A DNA stretch of 64,000 nt from DATIJJ01 sp964612855 (GTDB lineage Bacteria > Pseudomonadota > Gammaproteobacteria > DSM-16500): the NCBI GenBank assembly GCA_964612855.1, contig CAZTDR010000002.1, positions 12,082 through 76,081 on the forward strand. Direction: 5' to 3'. A program made the position numbers and the translations under genes. The notes below the pieces were generated by a model that had not been told where the DNA came from, made no database searches, and saw nothing but the letters and a program-made list of their open reading frames with translations. Positions 8,440 to 17,951 of the stretch are shown in pieces. Every line of letters begins with the position of its first letter. Positions within the stretch are counted from its first letter, which is position 1.

Positions 8440-9339
8440 TTACAAATTAACCCAATCTCTTGGCCGCAAAAATTCCTCATACAATTTTGCCTCATCACTC
8501 CCCGCCTCCGGATGCCAATCATATTTCCACGTCACTTCGGGCGGTAAAGACATCAATATCGACTCCGTTCTTCCACCCGACTGCAATCCAAATAACGTTC
8601 CCCGATCATACAGCAAATTAAATTCCACATAGCGTCCGCGACGATAGCATTGGAAATGACGTTCTCGTTCGCCATAAAGATGTAACTTCCGTCTGGCAAG
8701 AATCGGTTGATAGCCTTGAATAAAACCGTTACCCACACTCTGCATAAAAGCAAAACAACGCTCAAACTCCCATTCGTTCAAGTCATCAAAAAATAAACCG
8801 CCAATGCCTCGCGGTTCAGCGCGATGTTTTAAATAAAAATAATCATCACACCCTTTTTTAAATTGAGGATAAAGGGTTTTTCCATAAGGTTCGCATGCGG
8901 CTTTTGCAGTTTGATGCCAGTGGATGCAATCTTCTTCAAAACCATAATACGGTGTTAAATCAAATCCACCGCCAAACCACCAAACCGGTGTTTCTTTTTC
9001 AATGACTATAAACCGAACATTGGCGTGGGATGTTGGAACATAGGGATTTCTCGGATGCACTACGACGGAGACACCCATCGCTTGAAAGGGGAAGTTAGCT
9101 AATTCAGGGCGCTTTATAGTCGCAGCAGTCGGTAAAGTCTCGCCGCGTACATGCGAAAAATTAACACCAGCTTTTTCAATTACTTCTCCGCCTTCGATGA
9201 CACAACTTAAACCGCCGCCGATCCCATTTTTGTATTCCCAAGCGTCTTTTTTAAATTGGGCATGACCGTCTTCTGCTTCCAAAAAATCACAAATACGGGA
9301 TTGTAAGTGGAGTAAATATGTTTTTATGTTGGGGAGCAT
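8440..9339 (-). CDS. hemF: Oxygen-dependent coproporphyrinogen III oxidase
   Basis: Aerobic conversion of coproporphyrinogen III to protoporphyrinogen IX in haem synthesis. The protein closely follows E. coli HemF: GVNFSHVRGE, VVHPRNPYVPTSHANVR, WWFGGGFDLTPYYGFEED, YFYLKHR, RGIGGLFFDDLN and YVEFNLLYDRGTLFGLQ are all present. I place the start at the ATG at 9339 (299 residues) because the alignment begins there; 13 upstream in-frame codons run into a REP-like repeat. The ribosome binding site is weak. A second haem gene, hemH, lies about 43 kb away in the window. Confidence 0.92.
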   Translation of the reverse strand: MLPNIKTYLLHLQSRICDFLEAEDGHAQFKKDAWEYKNGIGGGLSCVIEGGEVIEKAGVNFSHVRGETLPTAATIKRPELANFPFQAMGVSVVVHPRNPYVPTSHANVRFIVIEKETPVWWFGGGFDLTPYYGFEEDCIHWHQTAKAACEPYGKTLYPQFKKGCDDYFYLKHRAEPRGIGGLFFDDLNEWEFERCFAFMQSVGNGFIQGYQPILARRKLHLYGERERHFQCYRRGRYVEFNLLYDRGTLFGLQSGGRTESILMSLPPEVTWKYDWHPEAGSDEAKLYEEFLRPRDWVNL

Positions 9340-9363
9340 AATTTTCGTTATAACCTTATCTAT

Positions 9364-9457
9364 GTAGTGGGAGGGCACGCTGCGCTTTGGCTACCCTGCC
9401 CCAATCTATCTACCTGTATTTGTATTGTAGGGTGGTAAAGCGCAGGGTTGTCCACCA
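9364..9457. repeat. REP-like palindromes, family D, two degenerate copies
   Basis: Two related imperfect hairpins lie between the divergent hemF and acnA genes. The first (about 9364-9397) carries GGGCACGCTGCGCTTTGGC and the second (about 9427-9457) starts GTAGGGTGGTAAAGCGCAG. Both create in-frame codons that lengthen the flanking reading frames artificially. Confidence 0.65.
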
Positions 9458-9518
9458 CTGGCGATCCGCAAGAGATAGGTATACTATAGCGCCATTTAAT
9501 ATCTCAGGGAGATTTTCC

Positions 9519-12194
9519 ATGGCCTCAATTGATACCCTAAAAACATGCCGTACCCTCACTGTTAATCAAACAGACTATGATTACTTTAGCTTACCTGCTG
9601 CAGAGCAAGCGGGATTGACCGGTTTGAATAGCCTGCCCTGTTCTCTCAAGATTTTATTAGAAAACTTGCTGCGGCATGAAGATAACCAGAGCGTTACTCT
9701 TGATGATATTAAAGCATTGTCGCAGTGGCTCAAAGAGAAAAAATCAGATCGAGAAATCGCTTATCGCCCTGCTCGTGTTCTTATGCAGGATTTTACTGGC
9801 GTACCTGCTGTGGTTGATTTAGCTGCCATGCGTGACGCCATCAAAAAAATGGGCGGCGATCCCGATCAAATTAATCCCTTGTCTCCCGTGGATTTAGTCA
9901 TCGACCATTCTGTTCAAGTCGATGAATATGGCACCCATGCTGCGTTGATGGTTAACGCACAATTGGAAATGGAAAGAAATCGTGAGCGATATGAGTTTTT
10001 ACGTTGGGGACAAAAAGCGTTTCAAAATTTTCGTGTGGTTCCACCTGATACCGGCATTTGTCATCAAGTCAATTTAGAATTTTTAGCGAAAACTGTTTGG
10101 ACCGATAACGTTAACGGAAAAACTATCGCTTATCCCGATACCTTAGTTGGTACAGACAGTCACACTACCATGATTAATGGCTTAGGCGTATTAGGTTGGG
10201 GTGTTGGCGGAATTGAAGCGGAAGCAGCTATGTTGGGCCAGCCAATTTCCATGCTAATTCCAGAAGTTATTGGGGTTAAATTAAAGGGCAAATTAAGTGA
10301 AGGCGTGACAGCAACCGATTTAGTATTAACACTCACTGAAATGCTGCGCAAAAAAGGCGTTGTCGGAAAATTTGTCGAATATTTCGGTCCTGGTTTGCAG
10401 GATTTGCCACTCGCTGATCGCGCAACCATCGCCAACATGGCTCCTGAATATGGCGCAACGTGTGGGTTTTTTCCGATCGATCAAGCTACTATCGACTATC
10501 TACGTTTGACAGCGCGTGATGAACAATTAATTGCTTTGGTAGAAGCTTACGCTAAAGCACAAGGTTTATGGCGCGATAACAATACAGCCGATCCTGTTTT
10601 CACTGAGGTTTTAGAATTAGATTTATCAACAGTTGGATCGAGTTTGGCGGGGCCTAAGCGTCCCCAAGACCGTGTCACGTTACCTAACATGCGAGAAAGT
10701 TTTACCAAATTACTTGCCGAATCGAACCGTCTGGAAGAACAAGCCAATGCTTATCCCACGACAGAAGATTATTCCTTACACCATGGTGACGTTGTTATCG
10801 CGGCCATTACCAGTTGCACCAATACGTCGAATCCGAGTGTGCTGATGGCAGCCGGTTTATTAGCGAAAAAAGCGGTTGAAAAAGGATTAAAACCAAAACC
10901 GTGGGTCAAGGCTTCTTTAGCTCCTGGTTCGCAAGTAGTCACCCGTTATTTGGAAGAAGCAGGCTTACAAACCTATTTAGATGCGGTGGGTTTTGATTTG
11001 GTGGGATATGGCTGCACCACCTGCATTGGTAACTCAGGCCCTCTACCCGATGCTGTTTCTCAAACCGTTGCTGAAAATGATTTAGTCGTTTCAGCGGTAT
11101 TATCGGGTAATCGCAATTTTGAAGGTCGTATTCATCCTTTAGTGAAAGCGAATTGGTTGGCATCACCGCCTTTGGTCGTTGCGTTTGCTTTAGCAGGTTC
11201 GACTCAAATTGATCTTAGCAAAGAGCCTGTTGGTCACAACGAAGCGGGCGATGCAATTTATCTCAGTGATATTTGGCCATCCAATCGAGAAGTAGCGGAA
11301 GCTGTGTCAATGGTCAATAACAAAATGTTTCGTGAACAATATGCAGATGTGTTTGCAGGTACGACAGACTGGCAATCGATGACGACACCGGATAGCAAAA
11401 CGTATGCTTGGCAAACAGGTTCTACTTATATTCAACATCCACCTTATTTTGTCGATATGCAAGCGAAACCCAATTCGTTGCATGATATTAAAAACGCGAG
11501 CATTTTAGCGATTTTAGGCGACAGCATTACCACAGATCATATTTCACCCGCCGGTTCTATCAAAAAAGACAGCCCTGCTGGAAGCTATTTATTATCGCAA
11601 GGCGTCACTGTCAATGATTTTAATTCATTAGGTGCACGTCGTGGTAATCATGAAGTCATGATGCGTGGCACGTTTGCCAATATTCGTATCAAAAATGAAA
11701 TGGTGCCAGGAGTGGAAGGCGGTTTCACAAAATATATTCCGACGGGTGAAACCTTGTCGATTTATGATGCGGCTATGTTATATCAAAAAACAGCGACCCC
11801 GCTTGTTGTGATCGCGGGTAAAGAATATGGCACAGGCTCTTCTCGTGACTGGGCTGCGAAAGGGCCTAAGTTATTAGGTGTCACTGCCGTTATTGCTGAA
11901 AGTTTTGAGCGTATTCACCGCTCCAATTTAATTGGCATGGGTATTTTGCCATTAGAATTTATGAGTGGCGAAAATCGCAAAACATTAAATTTAATCGGCA
12001 ACGAGAAAGTGGATATTTTCGATTTAAATGAAAACATTAAGCCACGCATGACCATGAAAGCCGTTATTCATCGAGCGGATGGCAGTGAAACGGAAGTAGC
12101 ATTGTTATGTAGGATTGATACACAAAATGAAGTGGAATATTACCGCAATGGGGGAATTTTGCAGTATGTGTTGCGGCAGATGTTGAAGCAGTAA
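9519..12194 (+). CDS. acnA: Aconitate hydratase A
   Basis: TCA-cycle isomerase converting citrate to isocitrate, with a [4Fe-4S] cluster. From the ATG at 9519 it has 891 residues, the same as E. coli AcnA. The three cluster cysteines are C433 (TSCTNTSNPS), C499 and C502 (GYGCTTCIGNSGP). GTDSHTTMINGLG and the swivel-domain GKEYGTGSSRDWAAKG are also present. A ribosome binding site (AGGGA) precedes this ATG; an upstream in-frame start at 9387 lies in repeat DNA and is rejected. AcnA-type enzymes are usually the stress-stable aconitase. Confidence 0.95.
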   Translation: MASIDTLKTCRTLTVNQTDYDYFSLPAAEQAGLTGLNSLPCSLKILLENLLRHEDNQSVTLDDIKALSQWLKEKKSDREIAYRPARVLMQDFTGVPAVVDLAAMRDAIKKMGGDPDQINPLSPVDLVIDHSVQVDEYGTHAALMVNAQLEMERNRERYEFLRWGQKAFQNFRVVPPDTGICHQVNLEFLAKTVWTDNVNGKTIAYPDTLVGTDSHTTMINGLGVLGWGVGGIEAEAAMLGQPISMLIPEVIGVKLKGKLSEGVTATDLVLTLTEMLRKKGVVGKFVEYFGPGLQDLPLADRATIANMAPEYGATCGFFPIDQATIDYLRLTARDEQLIALVEAYAKAQGLWRDNNTADPVFTEVLELDLSTVGSSLAGPKRPQDRVTLPNMRESFTKLLAESNRLEEQANAYPTTEDYSLHHGDVVIAAITSCTNTSNPSVLMAAGLLAKKAVEKGLKPKPWVKASLAPGSQVVTRYLEEAGLQTYLDAVGFDLVGYGCTTCIGNSGPLPDAVSQTVAENDLVVSAVLSGNRNFEGRIHPLVKANWLASPPLVVAFALAGSTQIDLSKEPVGHNEAGDAIYLSDIWPSNREVAEAVSMVNNKMFREQYADVFAGTTDWQSMTTPDSKTYAWQTGSTYIQHPPYFVDMQAKPNSLHDIKNASILAILGDSITTDHISPAGSIKKDSPAGSYLLSQGVTVNDFNSLGARRGNHEVMMRGTFANIRIKNEMVPGVEGGFTKYIPTGETLSIYDAAMLYQKTATPLVVIAGKEYGTGSSRDWAAKGPKLLGVTAVIAESFERIHRSNLIGMGILPLEFMSGENRKTLNLIGNEKVDIFDLNENIKPRMTMKAVIHRADGSETEVALLCRIDTQNEVEYYRNGGILQYVLRQMLKQ

Positions 12195-12200
12195 CTCAAA

Positions 12201-12234
12201 AGCGGGTGGGCAAAGCGCAGTGTGCCCACCCGCT
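12201..12234. repeat. REP-like palindrome, family D
   Basis: A strong hairpin (AGCGGGTGGGC ... GCCCACCCGCT) between the converging acnA and cysS stop codons. It probably also serves as a bidirectional transcription end. Confidence 0.8.
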
Positions 12235-12251
12235 CTAAACCACAATTTCCC

Positions 12252-13628
12252 CTACCCACTTTTCCATGTCGTCCCCATCCCACCATCTTCCAAAACAATC
12301 GACATAGCCGATAATTCTTTCCGAATCCGATCCGCTTCAGCCCAATTTTTTTCCGCGCGTGCTTGATTACGTGCCGTGATCAGCGCTTCTATTTTATCAA
12401 CATCCAAATGATCTTTTTTACCCTGCATAAAACGCAATGGATTATCTTGCAATAGCCCTAACACCCCACCTAATTTTTTTAACAACGCACCATGCTGTGC
12501 AGCTGCAGATAAATCTTTTTCACGTAAGCGTTGAATTTCGTGCGCTAATTCAAATAATGCAGCGAGGGCAAGGGGCGTATTAAAATCATCGTCCATGGCT
12601 TCAATAAATTTTTGTTCGTAAGGCGAATTCATCGGCGCATCGACATCGGGTAAATCCCGCAACGCCGTGTAGAAACGCTCTAAGGCATTGCGGGATTGCA
12701 CTAATAAATCTTTTGAAAAATTTAATTGACTACGATAATGACCCGAAACTAATAGATAGCGTAATACCTCGGGCGTATGGTCGGCTACAATGTCACGAAT
12801 TGTGAAAAAATTGCCTAAAGATTTTGACATTTTCTCTTTATCGATTTGCAAGTAACCGGCATGCAGCCAATAATTCACAAACTTTTGTTGGGTCGCAGCT
12901 TCTGATTGCGCAATTTCATTTTCATGATGCGGAAAAATTAAATCTTTTCCACCGCCATGCATATCAAAATTTTCCCCTAAAATACGTGTTGCCATGGCAG
13001 AGCATTCGATATGCCAGCCTGGACGCCCTGCTCCCCACGGAGAATCCCAGCTAGGTTCATTTGGTTTTGCAATTTTCCACAAGACAAAATCGAGCGGGTC
13101 GCGTTTAATATGCGAAATTTCTACTCGTGCACCGCTTTCCAATTCATCAATATTGCGGTGTGATAAGCAGCCGTAGTTTTTAAATTGTCTAACATCATAG
13201 TAAACATCACCATTTTCTGCGACATAGGCATATTGATTTGCAATTAATTTTTCAATCAGCGTAATGATATGTGGAATAAATTCGGTGGCGCGAGGTTCAT
13301 AATCAGGGGTTAATAAATTTAATTGCCGCATATCGTCGCGAAATGCTTGAGTAAAACGCTCGACTACGGTATCAAAACTTTCTTGATTTTCATTGGCGCG
13401 TTTAATAATTTTATCATCGATGTCGGTAATGTTACGCACATAAATAACGTCATACCCACGATAACGTAAATAACGCACAATGGTATCAAAAGCAGTAAAG
13501 CTACGTGCATTGCCGATGTGACAAAAATCATAAACAGTAGGTCCGCAGACATACATTTTTATTTTGCCAGTTTCAATGGATTTAAAAATTTCTTTTTGTC
13601 GGGTTAGGCTGTTGTAGATTTTTAACAT
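12252..13628 (-). CDS. cysS: Cysteinyl-tRNA synthetase
   Basis: Class I aminoacyl-tRNA synthetase charging tRNA-Cys. From the ATG at 13628 it has 458 residues. C28 in CGPTVYD is the zinc and substrate ligand, the HIGH-type motif is HIGN at 37-40, IECSAM and the HHENE stretch supply the other zinc ligands, and KMSKS is the second signature. The start follows an AAAGG ribosome binding site and matches the family N-terminus MLKIYNSLTR; 22 further upstream codons come from a repeat. It is immediately downstream of gltX on the same strand. Confidence 0.94.
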   Translation of the reverse strand: MLKIYNSLTRQKEIFKSIETGKIKMYVCGPTVYDFCHIGNARSFTAFDTIVRYLRYRGYDVIYVRNITDIDDKIIKRANENQESFDTVVERFTQAFRDDMRQLNLLTPDYEPRATEFIPHIITLIEKLIANQYAYVAENGDVYYDVRQFKNYGCLSHRNIDELESGARVEISHIKRDPLDFVLWKIAKPNEPSWDSPWGAGRPGWHIECSAMATRILGENFDMHGGGKDLIFPHHENEIAQSEAATQQKFVNYWLHAGYLQIDKEKMSKSLGNFFTIRDIVADHTPEVLRYLLVSGHYRSQLNFSKDLLVQSRNALERFYTALRDLPDVDAPMNSPYEQKFIEAMDDDFNTPLALAALFELAHEIQRLREKDLSAAAQHGALLKKLGGVLGLLQDNPLRFMQGKKDHLDVDKIEALITARNQARAEKNWAEADRIRKELSAMSIVLEDGGMGTTWKSG

Positions 13629-13666
13629 GGGTTTTACCTTTGCAATGTTTTCTAGATGTGCTGCTT

Positions 13667-13701
13667 GATGGGCTAAGCGTAGCGTGCCCATCAAAACCTA
13701 C
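13667..13701. repeat. REP-like palindrome, family D variant
   Basis: A hairpin (GATGGGC ... GCCCATC) between gltX and cysS, with CTAC at one end, so the complement opens with GTAG. Confidence 0.6.
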
Positions 13702-13702
13702 A

Positions 13703-15109
13703 CTATTTCACTTTATCCCGTGCTTGCACAAAATGCGCCAGCATTTTCTCTTGTCCCAGCAAAGCCGCAATATGCACTAATTCGGGTCCATTTTGCTCAC
13801 CCGTCAATGCAATACGTAATGGCATAAATAATTTCTTTCCAGAAACATTCAATTTTAACTTCAAATCATCGCAAATATTTTTTAATTCAATGCCATTTTT
13901 CTTCACTGATTCTATTGCTTCCACAAAAAATACCTCACCTGCTTCGCTTAAAATAGTTAACTGTTCATGCGTAAATTGCAATTCATGACCGAAGAAAATT
14001 TCTACCCAAATTTGGGCTTCATGGGGAAATAAAATATTTTTACGCATGACTTCCGCAAAGAGATTGCGTTTTAGTTCTGGCACTTTTTCCACAATTTCAC
14101 TGCCAAGCCAAGCTAAAGTTGCCTCATTGTCCAACGTCATGACGGCTTCTTTTTGCCAATGCAATAATTGATTTTTATCAAATCGCGCTGGCGCACGGCT
14201 TAATTTTTCTATCTTGAAATTTTTTGCCAGTTCAGCAAAACTCATCAATCCTTGTTGTTCATAAGTGTGACTTAAGCGAGCTAAATAATTTAATACAGCC
14301 AAAGGCAAATATCCCTGCTGGCGTACATCAAACAAGCTTGAACTACCATGGCGTTTAGACAAGGGCGCACCATCGTCACCGGTAATTAAAGACAAGTGCC
14401 CATACTGCGGCGTTGACATAGCTAATGCTTGCAGAATCATTAATTGTCGAGGCGTATTGGCTAAATGATCTTCGCCGCGCATGGCGTGCGTGACTTTCAT
14501 TAATGAATCATCAATGGCGTTACAAAACATAAATGACGCTGTGCCTTCTGCACGACGAATAATAAAATCGCCAATATCATCACTGTTAAATTTCTGTAAC
14601 CCTTTGACCAAATCGACAAATTCAATGGTTTTTTTCGGAGGGACATGAAAACGCAATGCTGGCTTCATGCCGTTCTCAATACGTGTTGCAATTTCTTCCT
14701 GGGTGAGTTTACGGCAAGTGCCGGGATAACGCGGCGCTTGTCCACGCGATAATTGAATTTTACGATTCAACGCTAATTCTTGGTCAGTACAAAAACACGG
14801 ATAAGCCAAACCTTTTTGTTCGAGTTCTTGATAATAACGCTCATAAATCGCATGGCGTTGTGATTGCCAATAAGGTTGAGAGGGGCCGCCAACGCCAGGC
14901 CCTTCTTGCCAATTAGCTCCTAGCCAATGTAAGTCATCTTCCAGCATTTCTGTGTATTTGTGTTCTGAGCGAGCCAAATCCGTATCTTCGATTCGCAATA
15001 TAAAAATACCCTGCTCTTTTGCAGCAAATAAGGCGCTAAATAATGCAGCGCGCGCATTACCAAGATGCAGCATACCGGTGGGGCTGGGTGAAAAACGGGT
15101 TCTTACCAT
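13703..15109 (-). CDS. gltX: Glutamyl-tRNA synthetase
   Basis: Charges tRNA-Glu, and in organisms without GlnRS also tRNA-Gln. The 468-residue protein starts with VRTRFSPSPTG, has the HIGH-type motif HLGN at 15-18, the LRIEDTD stretch, and a KMSKS-type SKRHG at 251-255. C105, C107 and C132 match three of the four zinc ligands known in E. coli GluRS (C98, C100, C125); the fourth, a His, is Lys here. It lies 4 bp downstream of pdxJ, so recO-pdxJ-gltX are probably one transcript. Discriminating versus non-discriminating type cannot be settled by eye. Confidence 0.92.
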   Translation of the reverse strand: MVRTRFSPSPTGMLHLGNARAALFSALFAAKEQGIFILRIEDTDLARSEHKYTEMLEDDLHWLGANWQEGPGVGGPSQPYWQSQRHAIYERYYQELEQKGLAYPCFCTDQELALNRKIQLSRGQAPRYPGTCRKLTQEEIATRIENGMKPALRFHVPPKKTIEFVDLVKGLQKFNSDDIGDFIIRRAEGTASFMFCNAIDDSLMKVTHAMRGEDHLANTPRQLMILQALAMSTPQYGHLSLITGDDGAPLSKRHGSSSLFDVRQQGYLPLAVLNYLARLSHTYEQQGLMSFAELAKNFKIEKLSRAPARFDKNQLLHWQKEAVMTLDNEATLAWLGSEIVEKVPELKRNLFAEVMRKNILFPHEAQIWVEIFFGHELQFTHEQLTILSEAGEVFFVEAIESVKKNGIELKNICDDLKLKLNVSGKKLFMPLRIALTGEQNGPELVHIAALLGQEKMLAHFVQARDKVK

Positions 15110-15113
15110 GTTG

Positions 15114-15842
15114 TTAACCTCTGGCTTCTATCATCAAGCGTTTCATTTCTCGCACGGCATTTTCTAATCCCGTAAAAAAAGCACGGGCAATAATGCCATG
15201 ACCAATGTTTAATTCGTTAATGTGTGGAATACGCGCGATCGCTTGGGTATTTTGATAATTCAAGCCATGACCGGCATTGACAATCAGACCTGCTTTCGCC
15301 GCAAATTCGGTGGCTACCACGATGCGTTGTAATTCTTTTTTTTGCTCAATCGGGTTTTTTGCATCCGCATAAGTACCCGTATGAATTTCAATGGTGGGTG
15401 CTTTGCAACGTAGGGCGGCTTCAATTTGTTTAATATCGGGATCAATAAATAGCGAAACCTCCATGCCTTTTTCTGCCAGGCGTGCACAAGCGTCGCGTAT
15501 GGTGGCTTCATCCGCTATGACATTCAACCCCCCTTCGGTGGTTAATTCCTCTCTTTTTTCAGGGACAAAACAACAATGGGCCGGGCTGATTTTTTCAGCA
15601 AAGGCAAGCATTTTTTCAGTGACTGCCATTTCCAAATTGAGCCGGGTCAAAGACACTTGTTGAATCAATTCGACGTCGCGTTCTTGAATATGCCGACGAT
15701 CTTCTCGCAAGTGGACAGTGATACCATCCGCACCGCCCTGCTCTGCAGCAAAAACGGCTTCTATAGGGTCTGGATAACGCGTCAAACGTGCTTGCCGTAA
15801 CGTGGCAATATGATCAATATTAACGCCTAATAAAATAGTCAT
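15114..15842 (-). CDS. pdxJ: Pyridoxine 5'-phosphate synthase
   Basis: Condenses 1-deoxyxylulose 5-phosphate with the PdxA product to give pyridoxine phosphate, the last ring-closing step of vitamin B6 synthesis. The 242-residue TIM barrel shows LGVNIDHIATLRQAR, GADGITVHLREDRRHI, VPEKREELTTEGG, AGHGLNY and ELNIGHGIIARA, all family signatures. Its ATG overlaps the recO stop as ATGA, indicating translational coupling. The same recO-pdxJ order is common in gammaproteobacteria. Confidence 0.95.
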   Translation of the reverse strand: MTILLGVNIDHIATLRQARLTRYPDPIEAVFAAEQGGADGITVHLREDRRHIQERDVELIQQVSLTRLNLEMAVTEKMLAFAEKISPAHCCFVPEKREELTTEGGLNVIADEATIRDACARLAEKGMEVSLFIDPDIKQIEAALRCKAPTIEIHTGTYADAKNPIEQKKELQRIVVATEFAAKAGLIVNAGHGLNYQNTQAIARIPHINELNIGHGIIARAFFTGLENAVREMKRLMIEARG

Positions 15843-16543
15843 CTTCCCGTCACTCCTATAAATAACTTGCGGCTTTGCAAGGGCTTTGGCCCCAAGACTA
15901 TCCCCAGCGCAATTCGCATTAACCGTTTTATTTCTTTCAAGGAATCAGCATCTGCTTGATCGAGCTGTCCAGTCGCTAAGACCACTAGACTTTTACCTTG
16001 AAAAATCAGGGGATCAGCCTCGTTGGTTTCGCCCTGATAAAGCTCAAAACCTTGCTCGGGATGAAAACGATAAAGTTGGTCAGCCAGAAAAGCGTGTTGT
16101 AGCTGCAATCCATATCCCAGTTCATCTAATAGTTTTTTTTCAAATAATCGCAAATATTTTTGGTCTAAAGTAGCTTGGCTTAATTCTAACAAGGTCTCTT
16201 GATAAATGGTATAAAGTTGTGGGTGGGGATCCTGTTTTTGTAGCAAGCGGATTAAGAGTTCGTTGAGATAAAAACCACTCAATAAACATTCTCCTTGAAG
16301 TAAGATCGGCATGCTTTGTGCTTCTACCCCATCCAACGTCATGAGCTCTGTTTTCCCACGCCAAGATACCCACAGCCCTCTAAAAGGCTGTAGTAAGGCT
16401 CGCATTTGAGAGCGATTTTTTCTGACCCCGCGTGCAATTAAAGCGATACGGCCATAATCTTTGGTGAAGACATCCAGTAATAAACTGGTCTCGCGGTAAG
16501 GCCGGTGATGGAGAATAAAAGCAGGTTGAAGGGAGATGCGCAT
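15839..16543 (-). CDS. recO: DNA repair protein RecO
   Basis: Helps RecR and RecF load RecA on SSB-coated single-stranded DNA. From the ATG at 16543 it has 234 residues with the N-terminal OB fold (QPAFILHHRPYRETSLLLDVFTKDYG begins here, followed by ARGVRKNRSQ) and a helical C-terminal domain. The cysteines of the zinc-binding RecO subset are not evident. In-frame codons upstream of 16543 translate a REP-like repeat and are not part of the gene. The gene is translationally coupled to pdxJ. Confidence 0.88.
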   Translation of the reverse strand: MRISLQPAFILHHRPYRETSLLLDVFTKDYGRIALIARGVRKNRSQMRALLQPFRGLWVSWRGKTELMTLDGVEAQSMPILLQGECLLSGFYLNELLIRLLQKQDPHPQLYTIYQETLLELSQATLDQKYLRLFEKKLLDELGYGLQLQHAFLADQLYRFHPEQGFELYQGETNEADPLIFQGKSLVVLATGQLDQADADSLKEIKRLMRIALGIVLGPKPLQSRKLFIGVTGR

Positions 16544-16585
16544 AGATAACAAAATACAGGAATTTTCAAAGAAAATACATAAAAT

Positions 16586-16691
16586 GTAGGGTGGATTAGA
16601 TGCGTTCTTTGCATCGTAATCCACCAAATATGAAAGCTATTATTTTGACGGGGTGAATTACGATGCAAAGAACGCATCTAATCCACCCTAC
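16586..16691. repeat. REP-like family A, inverted pair (BIME-like)
   Basis: Two family-A hairpins face each other (16586-16625 and 16652-16691) around a 26-bp AT-rich spacer. The core stem is the GATGC/GCATC version in both. The pair fills the gap between the divergent recO and kamA genes. Confidence 0.9.
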
Positions 16692-16732
16692 ATCTGGTAT
16701 ATACTCCCATTTTACTCTTGAACCCCATAATT

Positions 16733-17770
16733 ATGTCTAAAAAAACATTACGTACCGTAGCATCCCTTGCTAAACATCAATTTGTCTCTTCTTCTGCTGT
16801 TTCTGAATTAGAAAAAGTCGCTGAAGGTTTTTCAATCGCGATTACCCCACAGATGCAGCAATTGATTGATAAAACAAATCCGCAGGATCCCATCGCCAAG
16901 CAATTTATTCCGGATATTAACGAATTAACGCATTCATTAAACGAGAATCAAGATCCTATTGGCGATCAAACCCATACGAAAGTCAAAGGTATTGTTCATC
17001 GTTATGCCGATCGTTGTTTGTTTATGCCAGTGCTAGTGTGCCCTGTTTATTGTCGTTTTTGTTTTCGTAAGGAAAAGGTGGGAACGTCTGAGCAAACACT
17101 CACTCCGGAAGAAATAGAGGCGGCATTTTCCTATATCGCAGCACACCAAGACATTTGGGAAGTCATTTTTACCGGCGGTGATCCCTTTATTTTGAAACCT
17201 GCTATGCTGAAAGCCTTTTTGCAACGTCTGAAAACAATAGACCATGTGGACATTATTCGTATTCATACTCGCGTGCCTATGGTGGATTCAGCGCGTATTA
17301 ATGACGAAATGATTTCAGCGTTGCAATGCGGTAAACCCGTTTTTGTGATGATCCATGCGAATCATCCTAACGAATTTACGCCAGAGGCCATAGGGGCTTG
17401 TGCGCGCTTAGTGGATGCAGGAATTCCGCTGTTGAGCCAAACGGTTTTACTGAAAGATATTAATGATAATATCGATACTTTAAGTCAATTAATGCGTTGC
17501 TTCATTAAAAATCGGATTAAGCCTTATTATTTGCATCAAGGGGATTTGGCTTTAGGGACAGGACATTTTCGTACATCCATTGCAAAGGGACAGGAATTAG
17601 TTAAACAATTATGGGGACGTTTTTCCGGACTTTGTCAGCCCACGTATGTGTTGGATATTCCCGGCGGGCATGGAAAATCGCCGATTCATTCGAGTTGCAT
17701 TTCGGTGGATAAACAAGGTGATTACCAGATTGAAGATTATCAGGGAAATTTACATACCTATATAGAATAA
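16733..17770 (+). CDS. kamA: Lysine 2,3-aminomutase-like radical SAM enzyme
   Basis: Radical SAM, PLP-dependent aminomutase that would convert L-lysine to beta-lysine. From the ATG at 16733 (345 residues) the [4Fe-4S] motif CPVYCRFC lies at residues 103-110 (C103, C107, C110). GGDP follows in the SAM-binding region. The PLP lysine is in IPGGHGKSP. The two Asp residues that hold the lysine side chain in clostridial KamA appear as QGDLALG and VLDIPGG. No beta-lysine acetyltransferase gene (ablB) is adjacent, and no efp or epmA, so a role in EF-P lysylation (EpmB-like) cannot be excluded. No ribosome binding site is obvious. Confidence 0.78.
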   Translation: MSKKTLRTVASLAKHQFVSSSAVSELEKVAEGFSIAITPQMQQLIDKTNPQDPIAKQFIPDINELTHSLNENQDPIGDQTHTKVKGIVHRYADRCLFMPVLVCPVYCRFCFRKEKVGTSEQTLTPEEIEAAFSYIAAHQDIWEVIFTGGDPFILKPAMLKAFLQRLKTIDHVDIIRIHTRVPMVDSARINDEMISALQCGKPVFVMIHANHPNEFTPEAIGACARLVDAGIPLLSQTVLLKDINDNIDTLSQLMRCFIKNRIKPYYLHQGDLALGTGHFRTSIAKGQELVKQLWGRFSGLCQPTYVLDIPGGHGKSPIHSSCISVDKQGDYQIEDYQGNLHTYIE

Positions 17771-17845
17771 AATGAAGCGCGAGGAGTAATAAAATGAATG
17801 GTGGGGCCGCACTGACAAAGCTCTGCCGGGACAAAAACGCTTCGA

Positions 17846-17924
17846 GTAGGGGCGGACCCGTGTGTCCGCCCGGACTTTACCGTTGAGGCCGCTGGGCGGA
17901 CACACGGGTCGGGTCCGCCCCTAC
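17846..17924. repeat. REP-like family C, inverted pair
   Basis: GTAGGGGCGGACCCGTGTGT with the closing CCGCCC (17846-17871) and its inverted partner ending GGTCCGCCCCTAC (17894-17924), separated by a short spacer. GC-rich and unlike the surrounding DNA. They lie between the converging kamA and era genes; the remaining gap sequence (17771-17845) shows nothing else. Confidence 0.88.
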
Positions 17925-17951
17925 CAAATGTTGTGTGAAGTGCGGCGAGTA